NCBI RefSeq assembly: GCF_019352895.1
Contig: NZ_JAAAFX010000009.1
Location: 948,764-1,012,763 of the forward strand
Length of the DNA: 64,000 nucleotides
Direction: 5' to 3'
DNA from: Variovorax boronicumulans
GTDB lineage: Bacteria > Pseudomonadota > Gammaproteobacteria > Burkholderiales > Burkholderiaceae_C
Shown here: positions 26,529 through 37,759 of the stretch, one piece after another
How the letters are laid out: the number at the start of each line of letters is the position of its first letter
Position numbering within the stretch: position 1 is the first letter of the stretch
The notes under the pieces: model-generated
The model's input: the letters and a program-made list of their open reading frames with translations, nothing else
Database searches by the model: none
Told to the model about the DNA's origin: nothing
Position numbers and translations under genes: made by a program

Positions 26529-28445
26529 TCAGGCCGCAGTGGGCGCCGGATCGGTCGCGACCGCCGGCGTGCCGCCGCTGCCGCCGTTGTTCGACGGCGG
26601 GATGCGCGGCGTCCAGTCCTTGGGCGGACGCGGTTCGCGGCCGGCCATGATGTCGTCGAGCTGTTCCGAATCGATGGTTTCCCATTCGAGCAGGGCCTTG
26701 GCCATGGCGTGCATCTTGTCGCTGTTCTCTTCGATCAGGCCACGCGCCAGCGCGTACTGCTCGTCGATGATGCGACGCACTTCGCCGTCGACCTTTTCCA
26801 TGGTCTGTTCGCTCATGGTCGTGGTCTTGGTCACCGAACGGCCCAGGAACACTTCGCCTTCGTTCTCGGCATAGACCATCGGACCCAGCGCGTCGGTCAT
26901 GCCGTAGCGCGTGACCATGTCGCGGGCGATCGAGGTCGCACGTTCGAAGTCGTTGCTGGCGCCGGTGGTCATCTGGTGCATGAACACTTCCTCGGCGATG
27001 CGGCCACCGAACAGCATGCTGATCTGGTTGAGCATGTATTCGCGGTCGTAGCTGTAGCGGTCCTGTGCGGGCAGGCTCATGGTCACGCCCAGCGCACGGC
27101 CGCGCGGGATGATCGTGACCTTGTGGACCGGGTCGCACTTGGGCAGCAGCTTGCCGATCAGGGCGTGGCCGGACTCGTGGTAGGCCGTGTTGCGGCGCTC
27201 TTCCTCGGGCATGACCATGCTCTTGCGCTCGGGGCCCATGAAGATCTTGTCCTTGGCCTTCTCGAAGTCCTGCATCTCGACCACGCGCGCATTGCGGCGG
27301 GCGGCCATCAAAGCGGCTTCGTTGCACAGGTTGGCGAGATCGGCGCCCGACATGCCGGGCGTGCCGCGCGCGATGATGCTCGGGTTCACGTCCTGGCCGA
27401 GCGGCACCTTGCGCATGTGCACGCCGAGGATCTGCTCACGGCCGCGGATGTCCGGCAGCGTGACGTAAACCTGGCGGTCGAAACGACCCGGGCGCAGCAG
27501 TGCGGCGTCCAGGATGTCCGGGCGGTTGGTGGCCGCGACCACGATCACACCCAGGTTGGTTTCGAAGCCGTCCATCTCGACCAGCATCTGGTTCAAGGTC
27601 TGCTCGCGCTCGTCGTTGCCGCCGCCGAGGCCGGCGCCACGCTGGCGACCGACCGCGTCGATTTCATCGATGAAGATGATGCAGGGAGCGTTCTTCTTGG
27701 CGTTCTCGAACATGTCGCGCACGCGGGCTGCGCCCACGCCGACGAACATTTCGACGAAGTCGGAACCGGAGATCGAGAAGAAAGGCACCTTGGCCTCGCC
27801 GGCGATCGACTTGGCCAGCAGCGTCTTGCCGGTGCCCGGAGGGCCGACCAGCAGCAGGCCGCGCGGAATGCGCCCGCCGAGCTTCTGGAAGCGACCCGGG
27901 TCCTTGAGGAAGTCGACGACTTCCTTGACTTCTTCCTTGGCCTCGTCGCAACCGGCCACGTCGGCGAAGGTCACGGTGTTCGTGTTCTCGTCGAGCATGC
28001 GGGCCTTGCTCTTGCCGAAGCTGAACGCACCGCCCTTGCCTCCGCCCTGCATCTGTCGCATGAAATAGACCCAGACACCGATCAACAGCAGCATCGGCCC
28101 CCAGCTGACCAGCAGCGTCATGAGCAGCGAGCCCTCTTCGCGCGGCTTGACGTCGAACTTGACGTTGTGGTCGATCAGATCACCCACGAGTCCGCGGTCG
28201 AGCACCGTGGCCGTCGTGCGGATCCTGCGATCGTCGTTGGTGACCGCGACGATCTCGCCGCCGCCCACGCCCTCGGGGATGAGCGCACTCTTGATTTGGT
28301 TGTTCCGGACCTGGTCCAGAAACTCGGAGTAGCTGACAGCTCCCGAGCCGGCGCCACCGCGGGTGTCGAACTGCTTGAACACAGTGAACAACACCATCGC
28401 GATGACAAGCCAGACGGCAACTTTGGAAAACCACTGATTGTTCAA
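26529..28445 (-). CDS. ftsH: ATP-dependent zinc metalloprotease FtsH
   Basis: A 638-residue membrane-anchored AAA+ protease. It has two transmembrane helices (about 7-25 and 106-130) around a small periplasmic domain. Walker A GPPGTGKT is at 201-208, Walker B IIFIDEID at 256-263, and the zinc motif HESGH at 423-427. The Pro/Gly-rich C-terminus ends in an Ala/Thr tail. It degrades sigma-32, LpxC and misassembled membrane proteins. I read the start as TTG at 28443-28445, which has GGAG six bases upstream. A possible heat-shock promoter lies in the 153 bp after rlmE. Confidence 0.97.
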   Translation of the reverse strand: MNNQWFSKVAVWLVIAMVLFTVFKQFDTRGGAGSGAVSYSEFLDQVRNNQIKSALIPEGVGGGEIVAVTNDDRRIRTTATVLDRGLVGDLIDHNVKFDVKPREEGSLLMTLLVSWGPMLLLIGVWVYFMRQMQGGGKGGAFSFGKSKARMLDENTNTVTFADVAGCDEAKEEVKEVVDFLKDPGRFQKLGGRIPRGLLLVGPPGTGKTLLAKSIAGEAKVPFFSISGSDFVEMFVGVGAARVRDMFENAKKNAPCIIFIDEIDAVGRQRGAGLGGGNDEREQTLNQMLVEMDGFETNLGVIVVAATNRPDILDAALLRPGRFDRQVYVTLPDIRGREQILGVHMRKVPLGQDVNPSIIARGTPGMSGADLANLCNEAALMAARRNARVVEMQDFEKAKDKIFMGPERKSMVMPEEERRNTAYHESGHALIGKLLPKCDPVHKVTIIPRGRALGVTMSLPAQDRYSYDREYMLNQISMLFGGRIAEEVFMHQMTTGASNDFERATSIARDMVTRYGMTDALGPMVYAENEGEVFLGRSVTKTTTMSEQTMEKVDGEVRRIIDEQYALARGLIEENSDKMHAMAKALLEWETIDSEQLDDIMAGREPRPPKDWTPRIPPSNNGGSGGTPAVATDPAPTAA

Positions 28446-28503
28446 ACGAAGCTCCAGTCAAAAGCGCGTGACAGCGAAATGAAACTTCGCCCAGGTCACG
28501 CAA

Positions 28504-28529
28504 TTGATGGCCATTTTAGGCTTTTCAAG
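28504..28529 (-). promoter_or_regulatory. Possible heat-shock (sigma-32) promoter of ftsH
   Basis: On the minus strand CTTGAAA (28529-28523) is followed after 12 bases by GCCATCAA (28511-28504). This resembles the sigma-32 pattern CTTGAAA-N11-16-CCCATNT, with an imperfect -10. It lies 59 bp before the ftsH start. Heat-shock control of ftsH is established in E. coli; here it is inferred. Confidence 0.4.
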
Positions 28530-28598
28530 CCATGAAACACCGTGTTTTCCCGCAAGCAGCCACAGCCCGGGCACGGTTTTGGCACGGTCCGCAAGGTA

Positions 28599-29267
28599 TC
28601 AATTCGTGTCGACGGCTTTCAGGCCGATGCCGACCATGAAGGTTTCCGACGATTTGTCGCGCGAGGCCTTGGGCTTGATCGGCTTCACGGTCTTGAAATT
28701 GGCCTTGAACAGCTGGGTCAGCTCGGCGTAGCCGCCGCCATGGAACAGCTTGGTGACGAGCGCCCCCTCGGGCTTCATGTGCTGGCGTGAAAAATCGATC
28801 GCCAGCTCGACCAGGTGCGAAATGCGCGCCGCATCGGCCGAGGCGATGCCCGAGAGATTCGGCGCCATGTCCGACACCACCACGTCGGCCTTGCGGCCCG
28901 CCAGCGCGGCTTCGAGCCGTGCCAGCACCTCATCCTCGCGGAAATCGCCCTGGAGAAAGATCACGCCTTCGATCGGCTCCATCGGCAGGAGGTCGAGCGC
29001 GATGATGGTGCCGTCCAGCGTGCCGGATGCGGCGCCGTGGGGCGAAAGCCGACGCCGCACGTACTGGCTCCAGGCCCCCGGCGTCGAGCCCAGGTCGACC
29101 ACCAGATGCCCGGGACGGATCAGTCCCATGGTCTCGTCGATCTCCTTGAGCTTGTAGGCGGCGCGTGCGCGGTAACCCTCGCGGGTGGCCAACTTGACGT
29201 ACGTGTCGTTCACGTGATCGTTCAACCACGCCTTGTTGACCTTGTTGCTTTTCGTCTTGACTTTCAT
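28599..29267 (-). CDS. rlmE: 23S rRNA (uridine-2'-O-)methyltransferase RlmE (FtsJ/RrmJ)
   Basis: A 222-residue SAM-dependent methyltransferase that modifies U2552 of 23S rRNA. The SAM motif is VVDLGSTPGAWSQYV; the catalytic K-D-K-E set is spread over GYRARAAYKL, VVSDMAPNLSG, ALVTKLFHG and the SSETFMVG end. ATG at 29265-29267 (MKVKTKSNKVNKAWLNDH). It shares a 19-bp divergent gap with the yhbY-like gene. ftsJ-ftsH is a conserved heat-shock pair and the order is kept here. Confidence 0.96.
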   Translation of the reverse strand: MKVKTKSNKVNKAWLNDHVNDTYVKLATREGYRARAAYKLKEIDETMGLIRPGHLVVDLGSTPGAWSQYVRRRLSPHGAASGTLDGTIIALDLLPMEPIEGVIFLQGDFREDEVLARLEAALAGRKADVVVSDMAPNLSGIASADAARISHLVELAIDFSRQHMKPEGALVTKLFHGGGYAELTQLFKANFKTVKPIKPKASRDKSSETFMVGIGLKAVDTN

Positions 29268-29286
29268 TCGCCTCGATAATACGGGT

Positions 29287-29766
29287 ATGACAGCCATTCA
29301 ACTTACCCCTGCGCAACGCAAGGTGCATCGCGCCGATGCCCACCACCTCGATCCGATCGTCATGATCGGTGGCGACGGGCTCACCCCGGCTGTCACGAAA
29401 GAAGCCGAAGCCGCCCTCAAGGCCCATGGCCTGATCAAGGTCCGCGTCTTCTCCGACGACCGTGCCGCCCGCGAAGCCATGCTGGCCACGCTGGCCGACG
29501 AACTCGACGCCGCGCCGATCCAGCACATCGGCAAGCTGCTGGTGCTGTGGCGCCCGAAGGTCGAGAAGGTCCGCGAGATCGACGAAGACCGCATGCCCGG
29601 CCCACGTGACGTCAAGGTGCTCAAGTACAGCAAGCGCGGCGGCCAGCGCCCCGAGATCAAGACCCTGCGCGTGCTGGGCAACCAGCGCCTGACGCCCGGC
29701 GGCACGATCAAGCGCGCCAAGCCGCCGCGTCCGCTGTCGGCCAAGAAGCGCAACCAGGCAGACTGA
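29287..29766 (+). CDS. yhbY: YhbY-like RNA-binding protein (CRM domain)
   Basis: A 159-residue protein with an N-terminal CRM domain (residues about 1-97). RKVHRADAHHLDPIVMIGGD and GLIKVRVFSDDRAAREAMLA match YhbY, which associates with pre-50S ribosomes. The basic C-terminal extension (about 100-159, rich in Lys, Arg and Pro) is beyond the roughly 97-residue E. coli protein. ATG at 29287-29289, divergent from rlmE by 19 bp, so two ribosome-maturation genes share a promoter region. Confidence 0.92.
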   Translation: MTAIQLTPAQRKVHRADAHHLDPIVMIGGDGLTPAVTKEAEAALKAHGLIKVRVFSDDRAAREAMLATLADELDAAPIQHIGKLLVLWRPKVEKVREIDEDRMPGPRDVKVLKYSKRGGQRPEIKTLRVLGNQRLTPGGTIKRAKPPRPLSAKKRNQAD

Positions 29767-29768
29767 GC

Positions 29769-30530
29769 TTGGCGGCAGTGCAAGGCGCCCGGCGCCATAT
29801 CCTCTGCATGAAGTGGGGCACGAAATACGGCCCCGAATACGTCAATCGCCTCTATGCGATGGTGCGCCGCAACCTCAGCGGCGACTTCAACTTCGTCTGC
29901 CTGACCGACGACGGCCAGGGCATCCGCAGCGAAGTGCAGTGCCTGCCGATCCCGCCACTCGACCTGGAAGTGCCTGCGGGCCAGCCGGACCGGGCCTGGA
30001 AGAAGCTCACGACCTTCGAGGCCGACCTGCACGGCCTGCGCGGCACCGCCCTCTTCCTGGACCTCGACGTGGTGGTGGTCGGCAGCCTCGACGCCTTCTT
30101 CGAGCAGCCCGGCGAGTTCCTGATCATCCACGACTACGCGCGGCCCTGGCGCACCGAGCGCATCACCGGCAACTCGTCGGTCTACCGCTTCGAGCTGGGC
30201 GCCCATGCCGACGTGCTGGCATATTTCCGCGCCAACATGGACGCGGTGCAGGCCAGGTTCCGCAACGAACAGGCCTACCTGTCGGACTTCATGCATGCCC
30301 AGGGGCGGCTGCAGTACTGGCCCGACGCCTGGTGCCCGAGCTTCAAGTACCACGGCATCCCGACCTGGCCGACCAACTACTGGCAGGAGCCCTTCGTGCC
30401 CGACGGTGCGCGCATCGTGGTGTTCCACGGCGAATGCAATCCGCCGGATGCGCTGGCGGGCCGGCGCAACCGCGCCTTCCGCTTCATCCGGCCGGCGCGG
30501 TGGATCGCCAGGTACTGGACGACCACCTGA
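29769..30530 (+). CDS. Glycosyltransferase-like protein with a DxD motif
   Basis: Up to 253 residues. A GT-A-like layout is visible: ILCMKWGTKYGPEYVNRLYA at the N-terminus, the DxD-type FLDLDVVVVGSLDAFFE near the middle and a C-terminal VVFHGECNPPDAL segment. I recognise the fold type but not a named family or substrate. TTG at 29769, two bases after the yhbY stop, gives the longest form. The ATG at 29808 is an alternative that begins at the first conserved residues. No sugar-pathway gene is adjacent. It converges with a DUF4149 gene; the two stop codons lie in a shared palindromic repeat. Confidence 0.75.
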   Translation: MAAVQGARRHILCMKWGTKYGPEYVNRLYAMVRRNLSGDFNFVCLTDDGQGIRSEVQCLPIPPLDLEVPAGQPDRAWKKLTTFEADLHGLRGTALFLDLDVVVVGSLDAFFEQPGEFLIIHDYARPWRTERITGNSSVYRFELGAHADVLAYFRANMDAVQARFRNEQAYLSDFMHAQGRLQYWPDAWCPSFKYHGIPTWPTNYWQEPFVPDGARIVVFHGECNPPDALAGRRNRAFRFIRPARWIARYWTTT

Positions 30531-30548
30531 TCAGACGACGCTGATCAG
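30527..30548. repeat. Palindromic repeat pair spanning two convergent stop codons
   Basis: CTGATCAG occurs at 30527-30534 and 30541-30548 with six bases between. Each copy is self-complementary, so together they form a perfect 8-bp hairpin on either strand. The stop of the plus-strand gene (30528-30530) and that of the minus-strand gene (30545-30547) are inside the two arms. No T tract is present. Confidence 0.6.
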
Positions 30549-30961
30549 CCCCCGCTGCGGCGTCCCATGCGCCACAGCAGCACGCCGGTGCAGGCCCACT
30601 GCAGCAGGTACATGGCGCTGCCCACCGGGTGCCAGAGCTTCAGGTTGTCGCGCGCCATGATGCGCGGCGCCACTGCGTACTGCTGCAGCAGGGCCAGCAG
30701 CAGCGCGGCCAGCACCAGGCCGATGGCGAAACGGGTCGCGTCGTCGAAGCCCTGATCGGCCTTCTGACGCAGGTACATCAGCAGGATCAGCCCGCAGGCG
30801 ATCGCGATCCAGCTCTGGGCCGCGAACAGCTGACCGGCGAAGTTGCCGGCCACCGACGGGTTGCCCAGCCGGGCGAACAGCATCGGCACCACCAGGAAAC
30901 CCACGGTGCTCAGGCTGCCCCACCAGAAGGCGGCCAGCATCAGCGCGATACGGTCCTTCAT
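30545..30961 (-). CDS. DUF4149 domain membrane protein
   Basis: A 138-residue protein with four predicted transmembrane helices (about 5-28, 46-65, 76-97, 112-131). The N-terminal MLAAFWWGSLSTVGFLVVPM and the LKLWHPVGSAMYLLQW segments are typical of DUF4149 proteins found beside greA in betaproteobacteria. Function unknown. ATG at 30959-30961, 16 bp after the greA stop on the same strand, so it is in the greA operon. Confidence 0.88.
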   Translation of the reverse strand: MKDRIALMLAAFWWGSLSTVGFLVVPMLFARLGNPSVAGNFAGQLFAAQSWIAIACGLILLMYLRQKADQGFDDATRFAIGLVLAALLLALLQQYAVAPRIMARDNLKLWHPVGSAMYLLQWACTGVLLWRMGRRSGG

Positions 30962-30977
30962 GTGTCGCGGCCGGCGC

Positions 30978-31454
30978 TCAGACGTAGCTGATCGCGACGA
31001 TTTCGTAGTGCTTGAGCCCGCCGGGCGCCTGCACTTCGGCGGTATCGCCCTCCTCCTTGCCGATCAGCGCGCGCGCGATCGGGCTGGAGATGTTGATAAG
31101 GCCCAGCTTCAGGTCGGCCTCGTCCTCGCCCACGATCTGGTACTTGACGGCCTCGCCCGTGCTCTCTTCCTCGAGCTCGACGGTGGCACCGAACACCACC
31201 TTGCCGCCGGCGTCGAGCGCGGTCGGGTCGATGATCTGCGCGGCCGACAGCTTGCCTTCGATTTCCTGGATCCGCCCTTCGATGAAGCCCTGGCGGTCCT
31301 TGGCGACTTCGTACTCGGCGTTCTCGCTCAGGTCGCCCTGGGCGCGGGCCTCGGAGATCGCGTTGATCACCCAGGGACGGTCGACCGTCTTGAGGCGATG
31401 GAGTTCTTCGCGCAGTTTTTCGGCGCCGCGCTTGGTGACGGGGATGGTGCTCAT
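30978..31454 (-). CDS. greA: Transcription elongation factor GreA
   Basis: A 158-residue factor that rescues backtracked RNA polymerase by stimulating transcript cleavage. The N-terminal coiled coil begins PVTKRGAEKLREELHRLK and has the acidic tip with ARAQGDLSENAEYEVAKDRQ. The C-terminal FKBP-like domain ends LKHYEIVAISYV. ATG at 31452-31454. A terminator separates it from the Kdo hydroxylase gene upstream. Confidence 0.97.
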   Translation of the reverse strand: MSTIPVTKRGAEKLREELHRLKTVDRPWVINAISEARAQGDLSENAEYEVAKDRQGFIEGRIQEIEGKLSAAQIIDPTALDAGGKVVFGATVELEEESTGEAVKYQIVGEDEADLKLGLINISSPIARALIGKEEGDTAEVQAPGGLKHYEIVAISYV

Positions 31455-31470
31455 GTTCTGTTGCTCCAGA

Positions 31471-31501
31471 AAGCGAAAACGCCGAACGCTGCCGTTCGGC
31501 G
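31471..31501 (-). terminator. Terminator after the carAB-Kdo hydroxylase operon
   Basis: A perfect 9-bp stem CGCCGAACG/CGTTCGGCG (31480-31488 with 31493-31501) with a four-base loop, followed on the minus strand by TTTTCGCTTT. It lies 20 bp after the Kdo hydroxylase stop at 31522. Confidence 0.85.
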
Positions 31502-31521
31502 GTGCATGTGGGGAGAGAGGA

Positions 31522-32391
31522 TCAGACGAGGGTTCGTCCGGTCAGCCGGCTCAGGATGGCGAGCGGGCTTGCCTCGGGATTGTATTGCCTCGCCGCGGGC
31601 AGATGCAGCGTCTGTTCGAGCATGTACTGGCCCGACATCACGGCATGCGAGGTCTGGTCGGAAAAGCAGACCCAGACCGATCCGGCCGGGAAAGGCACGG
31701 TCTGCTGGGGCGCGTTCTTCTGGTAGTCGAGGTCGGCCTTCATCCCGTCGTGCAGTTGCAGCATCAGGTGGTCGTACTCGCTGCGCAGCGACTTGGTCAC
31801 GCGCAGCGCCCGCAGCAGCCTCGCCTGCCAGGCCGAATAGGGCTTGGCGCGCGGCAGGAAGCGTTGTGCAACGGTCTCGAAGGGCTCGCCCACCCGCCAG
31901 ACGCGCGGTGCGCCCTCAGGGTTGGCATTGGTGAAGACGCGCAGGATGCGCTCGCCGTAGTTGGGCCGCGAGGGAAAGGCATCGACGTGCATGCGCTTGT
32001 CGTCGGCGCGCCAGGACTGCACGCGCGTCTCGACCTGCGCCGGCCGGTAGCTCGTGGGCGCGAGCCGCAGCGCCGGCGTGTAGTGCGGCAGCAGGCCGTG
32101 GATCAGCTGCTGCGCCTGGGCACGGAAGCGCCCCACCATCGCCGCGGCGGCGCGCTGCACCGCCTCGTCGCCGACGGCGCCCTTGAGGCGCCCTTCGGCA
32201 TCGAGGCTGATGTTGCGCACCTTGGGCGCCAGCAGGCTCGGCGTCAGCAGGCTACGCTCCCCGGGCAGAAGCTCGAAGCCCAGCCGGGGGAAATACAGCA
32301 CCTTGCCGGCCTCCAGCGCCGCGATCCACGCCTCATTGGGCGTGGCCGCGGCCCAGTCGGCCAGGTCGAGTTCGACGAGCTGCGCGTCCAT
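31522..32391 (-). CDS. kdoO: Kdo hydroxylase family protein
   Basis: A 289-residue Fe(II)/2-oxoglutarate-dependent oxygenase of the Kdo hydroxylase family, which turns the outer Kdo of lipid A-Kdo2 into Ko (D-glycero-D-talo-octulosonate) in Burkholderia and relatives. The iron site HVD is in ADDKRMHVDAFPSRPN, the distal histidine in CFSDQTSHAVMSGQY. ATG at 32389-32391, 8 bp after the carB stop, so it is probably cotranscribed with carAB. The substrate role is inferred from the family. Other LPS genes are elsewhere in the window (lpxK-kdsB, lpxDAB). Confidence 0.88.
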   Translation of the reverse strand: MDAQLVELDLADWAAATPNEAWIAALEAGKVLYFPRLGFELLPGERSLLTPSLLAPKVRNISLDAEGRLKGAVGDEAVQRAAAAMVGRFRAQAQQLIHGLLPHYTPALRLAPTSYRPAQVETRVQSWRADDKRMHVDAFPSRPNYGERILRVFTNANPEGAPRVWRVGEPFETVAQRFLPRAKPYSAWQARLLRALRVTKSLRSEYDHLMLQLHDGMKADLDYQKNAPQQTVPFPAGSVWVCFSDQTSHAVMSGQYMLEQTLHLPAARQYNPEASPLAILSRLTGRTLV

Positions 32392-32399
32392 GTGTGGCC

Positions 32400-35619
<3,220 letters not shown>

Positions 35620-35627
<8 letters not shown>

Positions 35628-36819
35628 TCTTGTTTCCTGCTTTGTGCTTTTCCATCAATGCCGTGAAGCGATCGAACAGGTAGCCGATGTCGTGCGGGCC
35701 GGGCGAGGCTTCGGGGTGACCCTGGAAGCAGAAGGCCGGCTTGTCGGTGCGCGCCAGGCCTTGCAGCGTGTTGTCGAACAGGCTGATGTGGGTGGCACGC
35801 AGGTTGGCCGGGAGCGACTTCTCGTCGACCGCGAAGCCGTGGTTCTGGCTGGTGATACTCACGCGGCCGTTGTCGAGGTCCTTGACCGGATGGTTCGCGC
35901 CATGGTGGCCGAACTTCATCTTGAAGGTCTTCGCACCCGAGGCCAGCGCCATGATCTGGTGACCCAGGCAGATGCCGAAGGTCGGGATGCCGGTCTCGAT
36001 CAGTTCCTTGACGGCGTCGATCGCGTAGTCGCAGGGCTCCGGGTCGCCGGGGCCGTTGGACAGGAAGATGCCGTCGGGCTGGAGCTTCAGCACATCGGCC
36101 GCGGGCGTCTGCGCCGGCACCACGGTGATGCGCGCGCCGCGCTGGGCCAGCATGCGCAGGATGTTCTTCTTGACGCCGTAGTCGAAGGCCACGACGTGGA
36201 ACTTGGGCGTGATCTGCACGCCGTACCCCGGCTTGCCGTTCAGGTTCACGAGCTTCCACTCGGTCTCGGTCCACTCGTAGGTCTGCGTGACCGACACCAC
36301 CTTGGCCAGGTCGAGGCCGGCCATGCTGGGCACGCCCTTGGCGGCGGCGATGGCCTGGTCGATGCGCGCCTGCGTGACCGTCTCGCCGGCGGCGAGGCCG
36401 ACGATGCAGCCGTTCTGCGCGCCGTGCGTGCGCAGATGACGCGTGAGCTTACGGGTGTCGATGTTGGCGATGGCCACCGTCTTGCTGCGCACCAGGTAGG
36501 CGTCGAGCGTTTCGGTCTGGCGGAAATTCGAGGCAAGGAGTGGCAGGTCCTTGATGATCAGGCCTGCGGCATGGACCTTGTCGGCTTCGATGTCTTCCTC
36601 GTTGACGCCGTAGTTGCCGATGTGCGGATACGTGAGGGTCACGATCTGCTGGCAGTAGCTGGGGTCGGTCAGGATTTCCTGATAGCCGGTCATCGAGGTG
36701 TTGAACACCACTTCGCCGGCTGTGGAGCCGGTGGCTCCGATCGAATTGCCGAGAAAGACCGTGCCGTCTGCGAGCGCCAGGATGGCGGGAGGAAAAGCTC
36801 CCTTGAGAGACAAAAGCAC
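35620..36819 (-). CDS. carA: Carbamoyl-phosphate synthase small subunit
   Basis: A 399-residue glutaminase subunit that supplies ammonia to CarB. The CarA N-domain runs to about residue 170, then the class I amidotransferase domain has catalytic Cys284 (GICLGHQ), His368 and Glu370 (CFQGHPEASPG). I chose the GTG at 36817-36819 because GGAGA lies seven bases upstream and the family starts here (LLSLKGAFPPAILALADG). An in-frame ATG about 20 codons upstream is open but has no such site. A perfect TATAAT lies about 140 bp upstream. Confidence 0.96.
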
Positions 36820-36961
36820 TGGGTTCTCCGGATGGATGACGCCCAAAGCGAACCCAAGGTGCCCAGCATGCAATGACATGGATGCGGGGGGCGGGCTGCG
36901 GCTTTCGTCGAAGGGTAAGCTTGTGTGCGCTGTGGGCGGGGTGTGAGCGGGAAAGCCGCTG

Positions 36962-36967
36962 ATTATA
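36962..36967 (-). promoter_or_regulatory. Candidate -10 element of carAB promoter
   Basis: On the minus strand TATAAT occurs once, perfectly, 12 bp after the end of the upstream methyltransferase gene and 143 bp before the carA GTG. The expected -35 spacing gives only weak matches. If used, it leaves a leader of about 135 nt. Confidence 0.45.
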
Positions 36968-36979
36968 GCCGGCGCGCTG

Positions 36980-37759
36980 TCACGATCCGGACAAAGCCGC
37001 GCTGGCATGCAGACAAATCGCTGCCGCGGCCGCCACATTCAGCGACTCCTCGCCACCCGGCTGGGCGATCCGGATGCGGTGCGAGGCCCGCGCCTCCAGC
37101 GCCGCCGAGACGCCCTGGCCCTCGTGCCCGAGCAACCAGGCACAGGGATGCGGCAGTTGCGCCTGGTGCAACCAGTCGCCGTGATGCGAACTCGTCGCCA
37201 CCAGCGGCACCGTCAATCCGTCGAGCAGTTCGGCCTCTACGCCTTCGATCAGCCGCAGGCCAAAGTGCGCACCCATACCGGCGCGCAGCACCTTGGGCGC
37301 CCACAGCGCGGCGGTTCCCTTGAGCGCCACGATCTGGCTGAAGCCGAAGGCGGCCGCGCTGCGCAGCACCGAGCCGACGTTGCCGGCATCCTGCAGGCGG
37401 TCGAGCACCACGGTCGGCGCATCGGCCACGAGTTCGGGGCGCATCGGCAGGTGCATCACGAAACCCATGGGCGCGGGCGACTCGAGGCCGCTCACGCCGG
37501 CCAGCAGCGCATCGGCCACGATCAGGGTGCGATCGGCGGCGTCGGTCCATTCGAACTGCGCCTGCGGCCAGAAGGATTCGGAAAACACCGCAATCGCCGG
37601 CCGCACACCGCGCTGGCGCGCCGCACGGCAGAGGTGGTCGCCCTCCAGCCAGATGCGGCCCAGCTTGCGGTAGGCGCCGGGATCCTGCGCGAGCTTGCGC
37701 AACTCCTTGAGCAGCGCGTTGTCGCGCGAGGTGATGTGCTCGGGTGCCGCGTTGCTCAT
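36980..37759 (-). CDS. TrmH family (SpoU) RNA methyltransferase
   Basis: A 259-residue SPOUT methyltransferase. N-terminal SpoU substrate-binding part: ITSRDNALLKELRKLAQDPG and IWLEGDHLCRA. Trefoil-knot part: PTVVLDRLQDAGNVGSVLRSA (motif 1), WLLGHEGQGVS (motif 2) and ARIAQPGGEESLNVAAAAAI-like RIRIAQPGGEESLNVAAAAA (motif 3). Target rRNA/tRNA unknown; RlmB-like is a guess. ATG at 37757-37759, overlapping the rnhB stop by 4 bases. Confidence 0.92.
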   Translation of the reverse strand: MSNAAPEHITSRDNALLKELRKLAQDPGAYRKLGRIWLEGDHLCRAARQRGVRPAIAVFSESFWPQAQFEWTDAADRTLIVADALLAGVSGLESPAPMGFVMHLPMRPELVADAPTVVLDRLQDAGNVGSVLRSAAAFGFSQIVALKGTAALWAPKVLRAGMGAHFGLRLIEGVEAELLDGLTVPLVATSSHHGDWLHQAQLPHPCAWLLGHEGQGVSAALEARASHRIRIAQPGGEESLNVAAAAAICLHASAALSGS

